Assembly: GCF_010500955.1 (NCBI RefSeq)
Contig: NZ_QVMJ01000016.1
Coordinates: 62,001-126,000, forward strand
Source of the DNA: Bacteroides sp. 519
GTDB lineage: Bacteria > Bacteroidota > Bacteroidia > Bacteroidales > Bacteroidaceae
Length of the DNA: 64,000 nt
Direction: 5' to 3'
Shown: positions 42,042-53,244 of the stretch, in pieces
How positions within the stretch are numbered: position 1 is the first letter of the stretch
Layout: every line of letters begins with the position of its first letter
Translations under genes and position numbers: made by a program
Notes under the pieces: model-generated
Told to the model about the DNA's origin: nothing
The model's database searches: none
What the model saw: only the letters and a program-made list of their open reading frames with translations

Positions 42042-44928
42042 GACTTTGCAGGTGTCGTATATCGGGATGCAAAATGTGGAAATAGCAATAAAACCTAATT
42101 TGAGAATTGTATTGAAACCTGATTCTCAAATTCTGGATGAAGTTATGGTAGTTGCTTATGGCACTGTGAAAAAAGCGTCATTTACAGGTTCTGCATCAAC
42201 TGTCGGATCAGCAGAAATTGCAAGCCAAAAAGAATCATTAGTAAAATCGCTACAGGGGAAAGTTGCAGGAGTGCGTATTGGAGGATCTACAGGTGATCCG
42301 GGCTCTAATCAACGAATCCTCATTCGTGGTATCAGTTCGTATAGTGCTTCAGACCAACCTTTATATGTTGTTGATGGAGTAGCCATTACTGATGACACAT
42401 CCAATCTTACTTCTGGATTAAAATCACAATCGGTTTTATCTTCAATTAACCCAGAAGATATTGAAAACCTTACTGTACTAAAAGATGCGGCAGCCGCATC
42501 TCTATATGGATCGCGTGCAGCAAATGGTGTTATCATTATTACAACAAAACAAGGAAAAGCTGGAAAAACCAAGATTTCATATAATATGGAAACCGGTTGG
42601 ACAGATATAGCTGTAAATAGCCAATACAAACCGATGAGTGCACAACAGATGAAAGAGTATTATTGGCATGGTATTAAAAACTACTTTGTTGTGCGTGAAG
42701 GTTTGTCGGAAAGTGAAGCTGCCGTTGCTACTGATGAAGAAGTTCCTGAATGGTTTTGGAATTATGATAGTAATATAAACACTAACTGGAGAAAAGAGGT
42801 TTATAAAAAAGGATTCGCTACAGACCATCAGATATCCATGAGTGGTGGAAATGACAAAACTAAGTTTTACGCTGGATTTGGATATAACAAAACTGACGGT
42901 ATAGTGAAAGGAAGTGAATTTGAACGTTTTAGTGGACGTTTGAATTTGGATCACTATGCTAAAGATTGGTTACGTGTTGGACTTCGACAGATGATAACCT
43001 TTACAAATACCGCTGGTTTCCGTGATCAGAACGATCAGTCTCAAGGTTTTGGTTCTTCTGCTCCATTATCTATTTTATTTTCAATGGATCCTACTGCTGT
43101 TAACAAACTGGAAGATGGTTCATACAATCCCCAAGCTGGTATTTCTCCCAATATATCAAATCCAAACTTAATGCTTGGGCAAGCCACTGGTCCCAGAGCA
43201 GAAACTGTAAACTCGGATATGATTCGTAGCTTAACAAATGTTGAAGCAGAAGTAACTCTTCCATATGGCTTTACAGCCAAAACTATTTTTGGTTATGATT
43301 ATATTGACAACAAAGAACGTGAGTTTTGGGCATCTGAGAGTGTAAACGGAGCTGTTCATGGTGGTTTGGGATACAGATCAAATTTCACCAATAAAACGTT
43401 GACATCATCGTCTACTCTTAATTATAATCGGAGTTTTGACAAACACAACATTCGCGCTTTAGTGGGTTATGAAGTAGAAGCCCGCGATCTGTTGTATGTA
43501 TCTCTATCTGCTGATAAATATTCAACAGACAAATTACCCGAATTGGTTTCCGGACAACCACGTGGTGCCAGCAGTTCTACCTATGGAGCCAATATTATGT
43601 CATATCTGGCAAATGCCAATTATGACTTTGACAACAAGTACTACTTTTCAGGGAGTTTCCGTAGAGATGGTTCTTCACGTTTAGGAGTTGACAATCGTTG
43701 GGCCAACTTCTGGTCTATTTCCGGTGCTTGGCGTATCAGTTCGGAAGGGTTTCTGGAAGGGAATGATCTGTTCAGTGATTTAAAACTTCGCCTTTCATAT
43801 GGAACAAACGGTAACCTGCCAACAGGGTTTTATTCAAATCTTGCCACATATTCTTTCAGTGCCGGATATGGTGATGAAAGTGCTATTTTCTGGGGCAATG
43901 CCGGAAACAGTAAATTAGGTTGGGAAAAATCAAACAGTTTTAATGTCGGAATTGACTGGACATTGTTTAACAGAGTATCTTTATCTGTTGAATATTATAA
44001 TAAATTGACAAAAGATTTGTTGTTTTCTGTTCCAACAACCATTGTTACAGGATTTAGTTCAAACATTCAAAATCTGGGTAAGTTAAAAAACACAGGCGTT
44101 GAAATCAGCATAAACTCAACAAACATTCAAACAAGGAACTTTACATGGACAACTGATTTCAATCTGAGTTTCCAAAGCAGTAAAATCAATACCTTGCCCA
44201 ATGGAAATGATGTTATGTATGGTGACGGAAATATGTATTTACTGCGTGAAGGTGAATCCATGCACACATTCCATCTGCCTCAATGGTTAGGGGTAAATTC
44301 GGAAACAGGTTTAGGAGAGTTCTACATTGACCCTTCTTTGAATAATCGGGATGCTGTTATTGACGGACAACTTGTTAAAGATGGCAATGTCACCAATTAT
44401 TACAGCCAAGCTTCACCAACTGTTGTAGGTAAAGCTTTACCCGATATGATGGGGGGTATTACAAATTCATTCAGGTATAAGAATTTTGATTTATCTTTCA
44501 TGATCTCTTTCCAAAGTGGAGCTAGTTTGTTTGATTACACTGGTTATTTCCTTACATTTAGTGATGGTATGCGTCTTGGAAGTTTCAATATGAATAGTGA
44601 AGTTGCCGGCAATTACTGGACTAAACCGGGAGATAATGCTATTCATCCGAAACCTATTTATCTTAATCCTTACCGTTCGGACCGTTTTTCTTCACGTACA
44701 ATTCGCTCAACCGACAATATACGTATGCGTGATATAACTTTAGGATATACAATTCCTATATCGAAACGTTATGTTAACAATTTGCGTGTATTCTTTAAAA
44801 CGAGCAACCCATTTATGCTTTACTGTGCAACCGATAATATAGATCCAGATGTTGATATTAACGGTTATCGTACAACCGACACACCGGCAACTAAATCATT
44901 TATATTTGGTCTCAATTTTGAGTTTTAA
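42026..44928 (+). pseudogene. SusC/RagA family receptor 2, silent: 5' end missing
   Basis: From the core onward the frame codes PSSAKTLQVSYIGMQ, then the plug (QPLYVVDGVAITDD, LKDAAAASLYGSRAANGVII) and a complete beta barrel to a C-terminal SFIFGLNFEF. No promoter, signal peptide or carboxypeptidase-D-like domain precedes it: upstream is the tail of the element's rep gene. The body shows no stops or frameshifts, so it is kept under selection rather than decaying. I infer a silent cassette that becomes active when the susC1 5' end is inverted onto it. About 970 residues of the body remain. Confidence 0.85.
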
Positions 44929-44946
44929 TTATTAAGAGATATTTAT

Positions 44947-46365
44947 ATGAAAAGAATATATATAATTTTTAGTCTTGTGGCTAGTATAATGTTCACTGCC
45001 TGTAGCGATTTCCTTGATGAATCTCCATCCACAGGACTTCCTGCTGGAGAGGCAATCACTTCTTTGACTGATTTAAGGAATGCTGTTAATGGGGTAGCTT
45101 ATTTTCTATCCACCAACAATAGTAATATTACTGTTCGTATGACGTATGCATCCGATTATGGTATCTATGCGGATCTTAAAGGTGCCGATTTCAAAGCTTT
45201 AAGTAATCAAAATCACGCAGGTCCTCTATCACGTTATAGCGTAACAAAATATGACGAGCTTCCACTTCGTGGATATTTCTTTCATTACAAAGCATTAGCC
45301 AATGTAAATATGGCATTAGAGTCAGCTACAAACCTGAATGTTTCCGAAAGTGAAAAGGAAGAATACGATAACTATATCGGTGAATTGTATGCCTGGCGTG
45401 CATTAATACATTTTGAACTTTCCAGAATATATTGTAATCCGCCCACATCTGCCAAAGATGTAAATGCTGCAAATTCAGGCATTGTACTTTCTACAGAAAC
45501 ATATCCACCAGGACACAAAGCAGCAAGAGCAACGCTAAAAGAAACGTACGATCAGATTCTTGAAGATTTTAAAACAGCACTTCCGCTTCTTTCAAAAGCG
45601 ACCACTAATGGACGTATTAACTATTGGGCTGCTTTGGCGCTTCGTGCCCGTGTACATCTTTATAATGGCAGTAATACTGAGGCTTTGGCAGATGCTGAGG
45701 CAGTAATGGCCAGTACGCTATATTCACTTTATACAATTGCGGATTATACAAAAGTATGGTCACAAACATACACTAGTGAAGCTTTGTTTGAGCTTACAGT
45801 TACAACACTATATAATCCACAACGTAATTCATTGGGTTACTACTGTAGTGCTGAAGGTTATGGTGAATGTGCATTTGTTGAAGGAGGAGAACTTTTAACA
45901 TATCTTCAGGAAAATCCAAAAGATGTACGTTCTGAATTGGCAGTACGTCAGGAAGGCAACTTCCCAGGAATTTATCCGGCCAAATATCCGGGTCGTGACA
46001 ATAGTCTTTACACAAATAGCCCGAAAGTTATTCGTTTGGCTGATGTATATTTGATTGCAGCAGAAGCAGCATTAAAAACGAGTAATGACACAAAAGCTGT
46101 TTCATATATAAACACGCTCCGGAAGAATCGTATAACCGATTATACAGATGTAACCAGCATCACACTTGATGAAATTCTATTTGAACGTAGAATCGAATTA
46201 TTTGCTGAAAATAGTATGGCTTTTGATTATTGGAGAAATAAAAAATCTGTTATAAACTCAAGTGTGGGAGAAGTTACATACGATGACTATCGTACTATTT
46301 TACCAATTCCACAGGATGAGATTGATCTTGCCCCGGATCTTTTGATACAGAATCCGAAATATTAA
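44947..46365 (+). CDS. SusD/RagB family nutrient-binding lipoprotein 2
   Basis: The 472-residue protein has a lipoprotein signal (FSLVASIMFTAC, Cys near residue 19) followed by SDFLDESPSTGLP, the classic SusD N-terminus. LYAWRALIHFELSRIY and ALRARVHLYNGSNTEALADA form TPR units, and RLADVYLIAAEAAL and DEILFERRIELFAEN are C-terminal signatures. It starts 18 bases after susC2 and depends on its transcription, so it should be silent in the present orientation. Confidence 0.92.
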   Translation: MKRIYIIFSLVASIMFTACSDFLDESPSTGLPAGEAITSLTDLRNAVNGVAYFLSTNNSNITVRMTYASDYGIYADLKGADFKALSNQNHAGPLSRYSVTKYDELPLRGYFFHYKALANVNMALESATNLNVSESEKEEYDNYIGELYAWRALIHFELSRIYCNPPTSAKDVNAANSGIVLSTETYPPGHKAARATLKETYDQILEDFKTALPLLSKATTNGRINYWAALALRARVHLYNGSNTEALADAEAVMASTLYSLYTIADYTKVWSQTYTSEALFELTVTTLYNPQRNSLGYYCSAEGYGECAFVEGGELLTYLQENPKDVRSELAVRQEGNFPGIYPAKYPGRDNSLYTNSPKVIRLADVYLIAAEAALKTSNDTKAVSYINTLRKNRITDYTDVTSITLDEILFERRIELFAENSMAFDYWRNKKSVINSSVGEVTYDDYRTILPIPQDEIDLAPDLLIQNPKY

Positions 46366-46391
46366 TTCTAGTTATCATTGATTTAACCTAT

Positions 46392-46424
46392 TTGAGGCTG
46401 TCTTCAAAAAGACAGCCTCTTTTC
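46392..46424 (+). terminator. Terminator after susD2
   Basis: GAGGCTGTCTT and AAGACAGCCTC enclose a short A-rich loop and are followed by TTTTCTT. Confidence 0.85.
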
Positions 46425-46520
46425 TTGAGTTCCATCTTTTTGATGCGTCAATCCACAATAACAAAAACCCACCATGAAAAGTTTTTTTGTGAGCATAAAG
46501 ATTTAAATGAGTGGGGAGTT

Positions 46521-47225
46521 TTAATTTAGAACCCAATAACCATTCCGAGCTGAACCATTGCGGGTAATAATACCTTCTTTTGTCATCCTCTGAAGATGGT
46601 ATTTGATTGCATCTGGAGTCAAATCAAGAATGGCAGCAAGCTCATTTCGTGTAATCTTAGGATTATTACGCATTTGTTCCAGTATTTTGTCGCGAGTTGC
46701 AGGTGCTTTCTTTTCTGTCTGTAGTGTCTCTTCAATTACACCTAAAATAAACTCAATAAATGGCGTACAACCATTTTCTCCACCGCTCACGGCAATAGCA
46801 TTATAATATTCCTTACGATATTTATAGACAATATTTTCAATTGGCAGGTGCTGGAATACTGGACGCCACTTACTGAGAATAAGTGTTTGCCAAAGTCTTC
46901 CAGTACGTCCATTGCCATCTGAGAACGGATGTATGAACTCGAATTCATAATGAAATACGCAACTCTTTATTAGCGGATGCTCTTCAGACGTATTTAACCA
47001 GTCGAATAAATCTTGTATTAGATATGGCACTCTTTCGGCAGGTGGAGCATAATGAATAATATCTTCACCAGATGCCACTCCAACACCTTTCATCCGAAAT
47101 CGACCGGCATCATCTATTAAGCCTGCTTCCATAGTGAGATGTGCTTTTAGCAAGTCTTTCATGCTATTCGGATTTAATTTATCCAGTAATTCGTATGCTT
47201 TAATGGCATTACGTATTTCTTGCAC
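46521..47225 (-). CDS. Fic family protein, probably 5'-truncated
   Basis: HPFSDGNGRTGRLWQ at about residues 97-111 is the Fic motif that transfers AMP or a related group to target proteins. A winged-helix C-terminus (NPKITRNELAAILDLTPDAI) follows. The frame has only a GTG start at 47223-47225; it stays open upstream, adding TTDQITAILDGKPVVAPINE, but no start codon precedes it. The normal N-terminal inhibitory helix, with its S/T-xxx-E-G/N motif, is missing, and a stop occurs 65 codons up. It is either a remnant or an unregulated short form. Confidence 0.75.
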   Translation of the reverse strand: MQEIRNAIKAYELLDKLNPNSMKDLLKAHLTMEAGLIDDAGRFRMKGVGVASGEDIIHYAPPAERVPYLIQDLFDWLNTSEEHPLIKSCVFHYEFEFIHPFSDGNGRTGRLWQTLILSKWRPVFQHLPIENIVYKYRKEYYNAIAVSGGENGCTPFIEFILGVIEETLQTEKKAPATRDKILEQMRNNPKITRNELAAILDLTPDAIKYHLQRMTKEGIITRNGSARNGYWVLN

Positions 47226-47460
47226 TTCGTTGATTGGCGCTACTACTGGTTTACCATCAAGAATTGCCGTAATCTGGTCGGTGGTTAAGGTGTTAAAGCT
47301 TATTTTTTCATTCGGGTAGTTCTTTTGGGTAAATACTTTAGGGTAAAACTACCCAATAAATTTGAACCAAAAAGAGTTCACAAGCAATTACCCTTGGGGT
47401 AAAATTCTGGTTATTCAAATTGAATCTCAAAGGGATTCCCTGAGATGTATGCAGCATCTT

Positions 47461-47560
47461 ATACCGTACAACAAAAGCGAAGCCTCCGTGTTCAGCACAA
47501 GGAAAAGCTCCGTGTTTCTGTGCCTCTGTGTTTTTATTCAATTCTAATCTGATTTGAACC
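47461..47560 (+). repeat. Half of a modular palindromic element
   Basis: GTGTTCAGCACAAGGAAAAG and CTCCGTGTTTCTGTG repeat the right arm of element 2 at 33775-33826; the left arm is absent. The 47226-47768 stretch holds this repeat, the truncated start of the Fic frame and the fimbrial promoter region. Confidence 0.65.
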
Positions 47561-47768
47561 AAATATGAATAATGCAGGCTAAAACACCTCATCTCTAGCC
47601 TAAACTCCCAACTTTTTATCGAAAAACCGCAAAAGTGCCTATTTAATAAATAAAAGTAGCTTTCAAAATAATAATACTCATTTATTTCCGAAGTTACTTT
47701 GCATTAGAAATTCACAATGTGAACAACAAGCTAATTAATCAAATATCTTTTTATCAAACATTATTCAA

Positions 47769-48902
47769 ATGAAAAAATTATTTTTAGCGGTTTCGCTTTT
47801 AACTGCAATTGGTATGACAGGTTGCAGCGACTCATCGAACGATATCCTAACAGGTAAAGAAGACAATGTACTTATTGTAAGGTTACCCGACAATGTAAAG
47901 TATACCCGTAGCGTAGAAGATCCGGTTAGTAGTAGCACTAGTGGTGCTCAAACAGGTATAGACGATGTTACCGTATTTCTTCTTACCGGTCAGGTAGTTG
48001 AAAGAAGTGTAGAATTCGATGCTAATGACCTTATTCAAAAATCGAAACGTATTGAACAAGTACCGGCACAGGTAAACCGTGTTATTGTAGTGGCTAATAA
48101 AGTAGGAAATACAATTACAGATTTAGCAACCGAAAACGACATTAAGAATTTTGCTTATACTGTTGAAAGTCAACACAGAAAAACTCAACTTAATGGTAAA
48201 ACATTGATGGGCGAAGGAATTCCTGCAGATAAGCCAAATACCAATGGCGACGGACATCTTTATAAAGAAGCCACAGTTTCTCTAAAGGCCATCACTGCCC
48301 GTATTGAGGTTGGTACTGTTGTTCCCGGCGAAGGGGTTGAAAGTGTGGAACTGGTAGCTGTTTACATAAACAACTTCTACGAAACATATATGGGAGCCAC
48401 GCCAAGACTTTATCCGGAAGGACATGCTATCTGGGGGCTGACTGTGGCAAACGACCCGGGTGCTAACATTGGTTCGGTTACTCCAGTTGGTACAATTACC
48501 CCCAACGCGTATACACCAGTAGAATATATGAATCTTGGAAGCAGCGAAGTTGTTAAAGCCGACAACAGTAAAGCGTATGCTTTCCATGTGTTCCCAGGTA
48601 ATGTGCCTCACTTAGTTTTACTTGTAAAAGTGGTATTGAAAGAAAAGTACTACGAGATTGATGCCAATGATAATCACTTGAAATACAAGTATGGTTTCCT
48701 TACCTACACTAAGTTTAAAGAAGATGCTGGTTATATACAGGCTATGGAAGGGCACAATGTATATAAAATGGGAGTTGGCAACAAAGGTATTCCTGTTAAT
48801 GCCAAAGATATTACCGATAAACCCGAAAAAGGTCCGTACGATCTTGGTATAAACATTCAAGTTGCCAACTGGACATCTCATGAGGTTACTCCCGAAGTAT
48901 AA
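47769..48902 (+). CDS. FimA/Mfa1-type major fimbrillin (lipoprotein precursor)
   Basis: The 377-residue protein has a lipoprotein signal (LLTAIGMTGC, Cys at residue 19) and the start of a fimbrillin: VLIVRLPDNVKYTRSVED, then DDVTVFLLTGQVVE. After secretion such pilins are normally cut by an Arg protease near TRS and polymerise by strand exchange; the Arg in YTRS at about residue 46 fits. The C-terminal YDLGINIQVANWTSHEV resembles the region with the strand used in assembly. It is the first of five genes in tight order and likely the shaft subunit. Confidence 0.88.
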   Translation: MKKLFLAVSLLTAIGMTGCSDSSNDILTGKEDNVLIVRLPDNVKYTRSVEDPVSSSTSGAQTGIDDVTVFLLTGQVVERSVEFDANDLIQKSKRIEQVPAQVNRVIVVANKVGNTITDLATENDIKNFAYTVESQHRKTQLNGKTLMGEGIPADKPNTNGDGHLYKEATVSLKAITARIEVGTVVPGEGVESVELVAVYINNFYETYMGATPRLYPEGHAIWGLTVANDPGANIGSVTPVGTITPNAYTPVEYMNLGSSEVVKADNSKAYAFHVFPGNVPHLVLLVKVVLKEKYYEIDANDNHLKYKYGFLTYTKFKEDAGYIQAMEGHNVYKMGVGNKGIPVNAKDITDKPEKGPYDLGINIQVANWTSHEVTPEV

Positions 48903-48933
48903 ACTTGTATTGTATATATTAACCAAATAGAAT

Positions 48934-49821
48934 ATGAAAATAATAAAGTGCATATTGTTTTGCTGCATCAGCCTCATACTCAGCTCGTGTTTGGGAGAGG
49001 ACAGAAGTGATTGTCCCACTGCAAGGCTTACCTTTAGTTACCTGGGCGATACAAACGATCCTGCTATGTTTGCAAACAATATACACTTTGTTACATTGAT
49101 GGTTTATAATAAGAATCAACAACTGGTTATGACCCGCGAGTTAAGTAAACACGACCTGATGAATTTTCAGGGAGTAACTTTAGCACTTGCATCGGGAAAC
49201 TATCAGATTATTTGTTGGGGAAACATAAATCAGCACAATGAGCAACTTTCTGGCCACGAATCATTACTGGTTGGCAGGTTGCATCATTCTTCATTAACTA
49301 CCGACCGGCAAATACCAACCAACAGCCATTTATATTACGGCTCTTATCAACTTGAAATCCCTGAGAAAAGATTTGCTGAAGGCGATATCAGGTTTTGCGG
49401 AGCCCATATAAATATGGAGATATTTGTACGCAACATGTCGGCGTCCAATGCTCCGAACAAATGGCCGGTAATTGAGGCACATAATCTTATGCCTCAATAT
49501 AATATGGAAATGAAATCTGCAATGCCCTATGCCACTACCTATTATCCGGAAACGGAATATAACACCGATTGGCGTGTACACCAGATTCTTTTCCAAACGC
49601 TCAACTTCGGGGATGATAACCCGGTGATTATAAATCTGAAAGACAACAACGGGATATCGAAATGCAAGGTCGATCTTAAACAATATATGGCCGATAATAA
49701 GATATCTGTTGATGATAAGAACGAAGCTACAGTTCCGATACTGTTTGAATTTACTGATGTGGGTGTAGAAATAAAATTACCCGAATGGATTGTAAACAAC
49801 GTTGATCCTGAAACCCGATAA
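48934..49821 (+). CDS. FimB/Mfa2-type fimbrial anchor protein
   Basis: The 295-residue protein has a lipoprotein signal (FCCISLILSSC) and the FimB/Mfa2 pattern LTFSYLGDTNDPAMFANNIH, then LMVYNKNQQLV. ASGNYQIICWGN is the conserved core. These proteins anchor the pilus to the outer membrane and limit its length. It starts 32 bases after the fimbrillin gene. Confidence 0.88.
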   Translation: MKIIKCILFCCISLILSSCLGEDRSDCPTARLTFSYLGDTNDPAMFANNIHFVTLMVYNKNQQLVMTRELSKHDLMNFQGVTLALASGNYQIICWGNINQHNEQLSGHESLLVGRLHHSSLTTDRQIPTNSHLYYGSYQLEIPEKRFAEGDIRFCGAHINMEIFVRNMSASNAPNKWPVIEAHNLMPQYNMEMKSAMPYATTYYPETEYNTDWRVHQILFQTLNFGDDNPVIINLKDNNGISKCKVDLKQYMADNKISVDDKNEATVPILFEFTDVGVEIKLPEWIVNNVDPETR

Positions 49822-49839
49822 GCATTTAATGGCAAAAAC

Positions 49840-51219
49840 ATGATACGGATTTTGATATTATATACTATTTCGCTTATGATACTCTTTTCTTCTTGTGCCG
49901 AAGAAGAGGTACAGGGTCGTTACGAGGAAGTATACATGAACATCGCAACACGTTCGCTCGATCCAACCATGACCGAAGTACGTATTATTGCAACCGATGC
50001 ACTATCCGGACAGGTATTGATAAATGAATATCTGGCACAACGCGAAGCATCTGGCGATTATAAACTTTCGGTACGTACTGGACAGCTTAACTTTTATGTG
50101 GTTTTGAATGAGCCATCTGCTTTGACTCCAAAGCTATCAGCCATACAGCATCATTCTGCAATTTCTTCATTAATACTTAATAGCGAGGATTTACCTGTTG
50201 CCGAACCGGTAGATGATTCTACAACACAAACCAATCTGCCGGCTATAGGATGGACCAGGGCTTTAATCCGTGCAGCATCCGAAGGCAACAAATACGGAGA
50301 AGCAAGTGTAGATGGTGGGGTTAATTGGAATAATTCTGTCACTATCAGCTTGGAAAGAATGGCTGCTAAAGTAACTTTTGCTGTACGCAAGAATACTCCG
50401 GTAGCTAATGACGAAATAACTATAAATAAGATATCAATCACCAATGTACCTCAGTACGAATATCTTATACCCAAAGCATATAACTCACAGCAATTCGATA
50501 CTCCATTGGTATATGATTCGCCCTTAAAGCTATCTGCCAATCAATCGGCCTATACCCGTTTATTGGAGAGTTACATTATACCCGAATATCTATTGACCAA
50601 TGTAGCCGATAAGGACATGGCATTATCGCTAAAACTGGAAGCAGAATACAAACAGAGAAAAGTTTTGTATTATATACCCATTAGAGAAAATCTCGATCTG
50701 GAAGATTACACTATTAAACGTAACAACCATTATATTATAAAAGCAACCATTGTTACAGAAGGAGAAACGATATACATTCCTGAAATTAACTACCAAGTGG
50801 CAGAATGGTTAGATGCAGGAACAGAAACAGAATTTCTTGAAGAAACAGCCATTACCTTTTCAAGGCATTGGGAAACCAATACTAACATAAACGGAACAGA
50901 TATCCGGATAGATAGCGATGGTTATGCTGAGTTTTATTTTACGTTGCTGCGCCCCAAAGGCTGTACATGGACCGCAACGCTCACCAATAATATTGACTTT
51001 ATATTCGACAATACCCATGAAGCAGTATCCGGTGGTATTGCACGCGATGGTTACGAATATAAAATCCGGATAAAGCCCCGCCGGGAAACCCAGCTTAACG
51101 ATATTAAGACGGAGTTTTACATTACAGTCAATAACGGTATAAACAACGTAGAACTCAATCTGCCTAATCAATCAACAGGAACAAAAAGCCGATACACCAT
51201 TATACAAACACCTTATTAA
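49840..51219 (+). CDS. Fimbrial accessory/tip lipoprotein 1
   Basis: The 459-residue protein has a lipoprotein signal (LMILFSSC, Cys near residue 19), a fimbrillin-like N-terminal beta domain with EVRIIATDALSGQVLINEYL, and a middle domain with VTISLERMAAKVTF, a phrase common in Bacteroidales fimbrillins. The C-terminal ~110 residues form a separate Ig-like module with IIQTPY at the end. It is probably a minor or tip subunit. The start is 18 bases after the anchor gene. Confidence 0.75.
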   Translation: MIRILILYTISLMILFSSCAEEEVQGRYEEVYMNIATRSLDPTMTEVRIIATDALSGQVLINEYLAQREASGDYKLSVRTGQLNFYVVLNEPSALTPKLSAIQHHSAISSLILNSEDLPVAEPVDDSTTQTNLPAIGWTRALIRAASEGNKYGEASVDGGVNWNNSVTISLERMAAKVTFAVRKNTPVANDEITINKISITNVPQYEYLIPKAYNSQQFDTPLVYDSPLKLSANQSAYTRLLESYIIPEYLLTNVADKDMALSLKLEAEYKQRKVLYYIPIRENLDLEDYTIKRNNHYIIKATIVTEGETIYIPEINYQVAEWLDAGTETEFLEETAITFSRHWETNTNINGTDIRIDSDGYAEFYFTLLRPKGCTWTATLTNNIDFIFDNTHEAVSGGIARDGYEYKIRIKPRRETQLNDIKTEFYITVNNGINNVELNLPNQSTGTKSRYTIIQTPY

Positions 51220-51222
51220 GTA

Positions 51223-53229
51223 ATGAAACAATTACTCATATTATTCTTTGTTTTCATATTTACTGGCTGCACAAACGATAATGTAAGCGATATAAATGAA
51301 ACCAATGGGCAAACTGTGGTGTTTTCACTTATAAATACCGACCAGAATGCCACTACCCGATCGACACCGGGTGAAGAATCTCTGAATGAAAATACAGTTC
51401 AACGCCTCGATGTTTTCTTTTTCAATCAGGCAGGCCAATGTTTGTTTTATCCATCAGAATCTCAAATAGATAAAGTAGGATCAACTGTAAAAATCACCGT
51501 TCCAACTTCTGTTATAAACCAGATTACAGACCAGAACATCAAACTATATGTTGTGGCCAATTGTAATCTCACACGAAACACCCTTAATGGAAAAGCTTAT
51601 AATCAGCTGATAGAAACCGTACATGGAGCTGCACAGGATTTTAATCCTTATCCGTTTGTTCCTCAAACAAGCTTTTTGATGGATGGAATTTTATCTGTAG
51701 ATAACCTCACAACTGCCAACACCAACCTTGGCGAGGTATCTCTTAACCGTGCGGCATCAAAAGTAAAAGTGATTATTACCGGAGCAAACGTTAACGGATA
51801 CACGCCGGTCGAAGCACATGTTCGCATCTCCAATTACCTTGAACAAACATCACTTGGTCAGGAAGCACCTTTGTATAATGTAGAACAAGGCGATTACAAA
51901 CGATCGGAATACCGACCGATATGGATACCGGGCAGTGGAAAAGCCCAGTTTGATGCTGACCCATTTTATTCGTATGCAAATAACTGGGAGTATGGCGACT
52001 CGCAGGAAAGTTATATTACCATTCGCGTAAAATGGTATAAGAACACAGGTGGTGCAGAGCCAAAGGATTATTTCTACCGGATACCTTTTAACTACATTGT
52101 ACCATCGGCCGAAGAGGATGAGCACTTCTGTTTAAAACGGAACTACATCTACACCTTTAAAGTTAATATAGGTGCATTGGGAGGACTGGACCCGGACGAG
52201 ATGATAGAACTCACGCCCGATTTTGAAATAAAAGACTGGACAACCAGCAATATTGTGACAAAACTTAGCCAATATGATTATCTGGTAGTTTCCGAAACAA
52301 GTGTGGAAATGCACGACATTACCCAAAAGTCTATTCAGTACATCTCAAGCCAGCCTGTGAGTGTAGAAATGGGCGAGGTTTTTCATTACACCTATCTCTC
52401 GTCGGGTACCATCCGTAAAGATGTAATAGATAAAAATGATATACGCTACCCCACCGTAACGGTGAATAAGGCTACAAATCATATAGATATTTCGTCGCCT
52501 GTACCTGTTAATTATGTGCCAACAATGATGGAGTTTCGTGTGCGCAACACCAAAGGACTTTATCAGGATGTGTACGTTATTCAATACCCACGACAGTATA
52601 TTACCTCCATCTTTTCCAATCTGAGTGATATTGACTTTGCGTGGTATACCAAAGCGGGGTTCACCACCTTTTGGAGTAACGATGGTAATGGTAACAGCAC
52701 TATGAAGAATTTTAATCTTTACACCGTTACCACAACATCGGTAAATGCAGATGATGATTTTGTGATTGGTGGCGACTTTATGACTACCGAATACAACAGC
52801 ACATTAGAGGTGTGGCAGCCTGTAACAAAAAAAGATCCCGATACCAGCCGTATGGTATCGCCCAAGTTTGTCATAGCATCGCAACGCGGCATTACTTCCA
52901 TCAGTACCGGTTACACTACCGCCCAAACCAGGTGTGCCAACTATATGGAGGGTGGCTACGGGCCAGGCACATGGAGAATTCCCACAGTAGCCGAAATGTT
53001 ACTGATTTCACGGTTACAGAGAGATGGTAACAGTGCAATTAAAGATCTGTTTATACCCGCGGTGTCCGATTCGGGGCTGTGGTGGGCTGCCCAGCAAGGA
53101 GTAGAATCAGATGGTTACACCTATTACCACAGCGTACAGGTAACCACCGGCGAAGTGGTAAGAACACGCTACGAATCTGGTTTTGTAAGTGCTTCCGTTC
53201 GTTGTGTACACGATGTTTGGAAAGACTAA
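51223..53229 (+). CDS. Fimbrial tip protein with C-terminal adhesion-like domain
   Basis: The 668-residue protein has a lipoprotein signal (FVFIFTGC, Cys at about residue 16), the fimbrillin-type VQRLDVFFFNQAGQCLFYPS and a second fimbrillin-like domain with LNRAASKVKVIITGANV. Beyond residue 480 a different domain contains GYGPGTWRIPTVAEMLLISR and WWAAQQGVESDG, ending SASVRCVHDVWKD. This resembles domains at the tip of other Bacteroidales pili that may bind ligands. It starts 3 bases after the preceding gene. Confidence 0.78.
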   Translation: MKQLLILFFVFIFTGCTNDNVSDINETNGQTVVFSLINTDQNATTRSTPGEESLNENTVQRLDVFFFNQAGQCLFYPSESQIDKVGSTVKITVPTSVINQITDQNIKLYVVANCNLTRNTLNGKAYNQLIETVHGAAQDFNPYPFVPQTSFLMDGILSVDNLTTANTNLGEVSLNRAASKVKVIITGANVNGYTPVEAHVRISNYLEQTSLGQEAPLYNVEQGDYKRSEYRPIWIPGSGKAQFDADPFYSYANNWEYGDSQESYITIRVKWYKNTGGAEPKDYFYRIPFNYIVPSAEEDEHFCLKRNYIYTFKVNIGALGGLDPDEMIELTPDFEIKDWTTSNIVTKLSQYDYLVVSETSVEMHDITQKSIQYISSQPVSVEMGEVFHYTYLSSGTIRKDVIDKNDIRYPTVTVNKATNHIDISSPVPVNYVPTMMEFRVRNTKGLYQDVYVIQYPRQYITSIFSNLSDIDFAWYTKAGFTTFWSNDGNGNSTMKNFNLYTVTTTSVNADDDFVIGGDFMTTEYNSTLEVWQPVTKKDPDTSRMVSPKFVIASQRGITSISTGYTTAQTRCANYMEGGYGPGTWRIPTVAEMLLISRLQRDGNSAIKDLFIPAVSDSGLWWAAQQGVESDGYTYYHSVQVTTGEVVRTRYESGFVSASVRCVHDVWKD

Positions 53230-53244
53230 TTTAACAAAGAAGTT

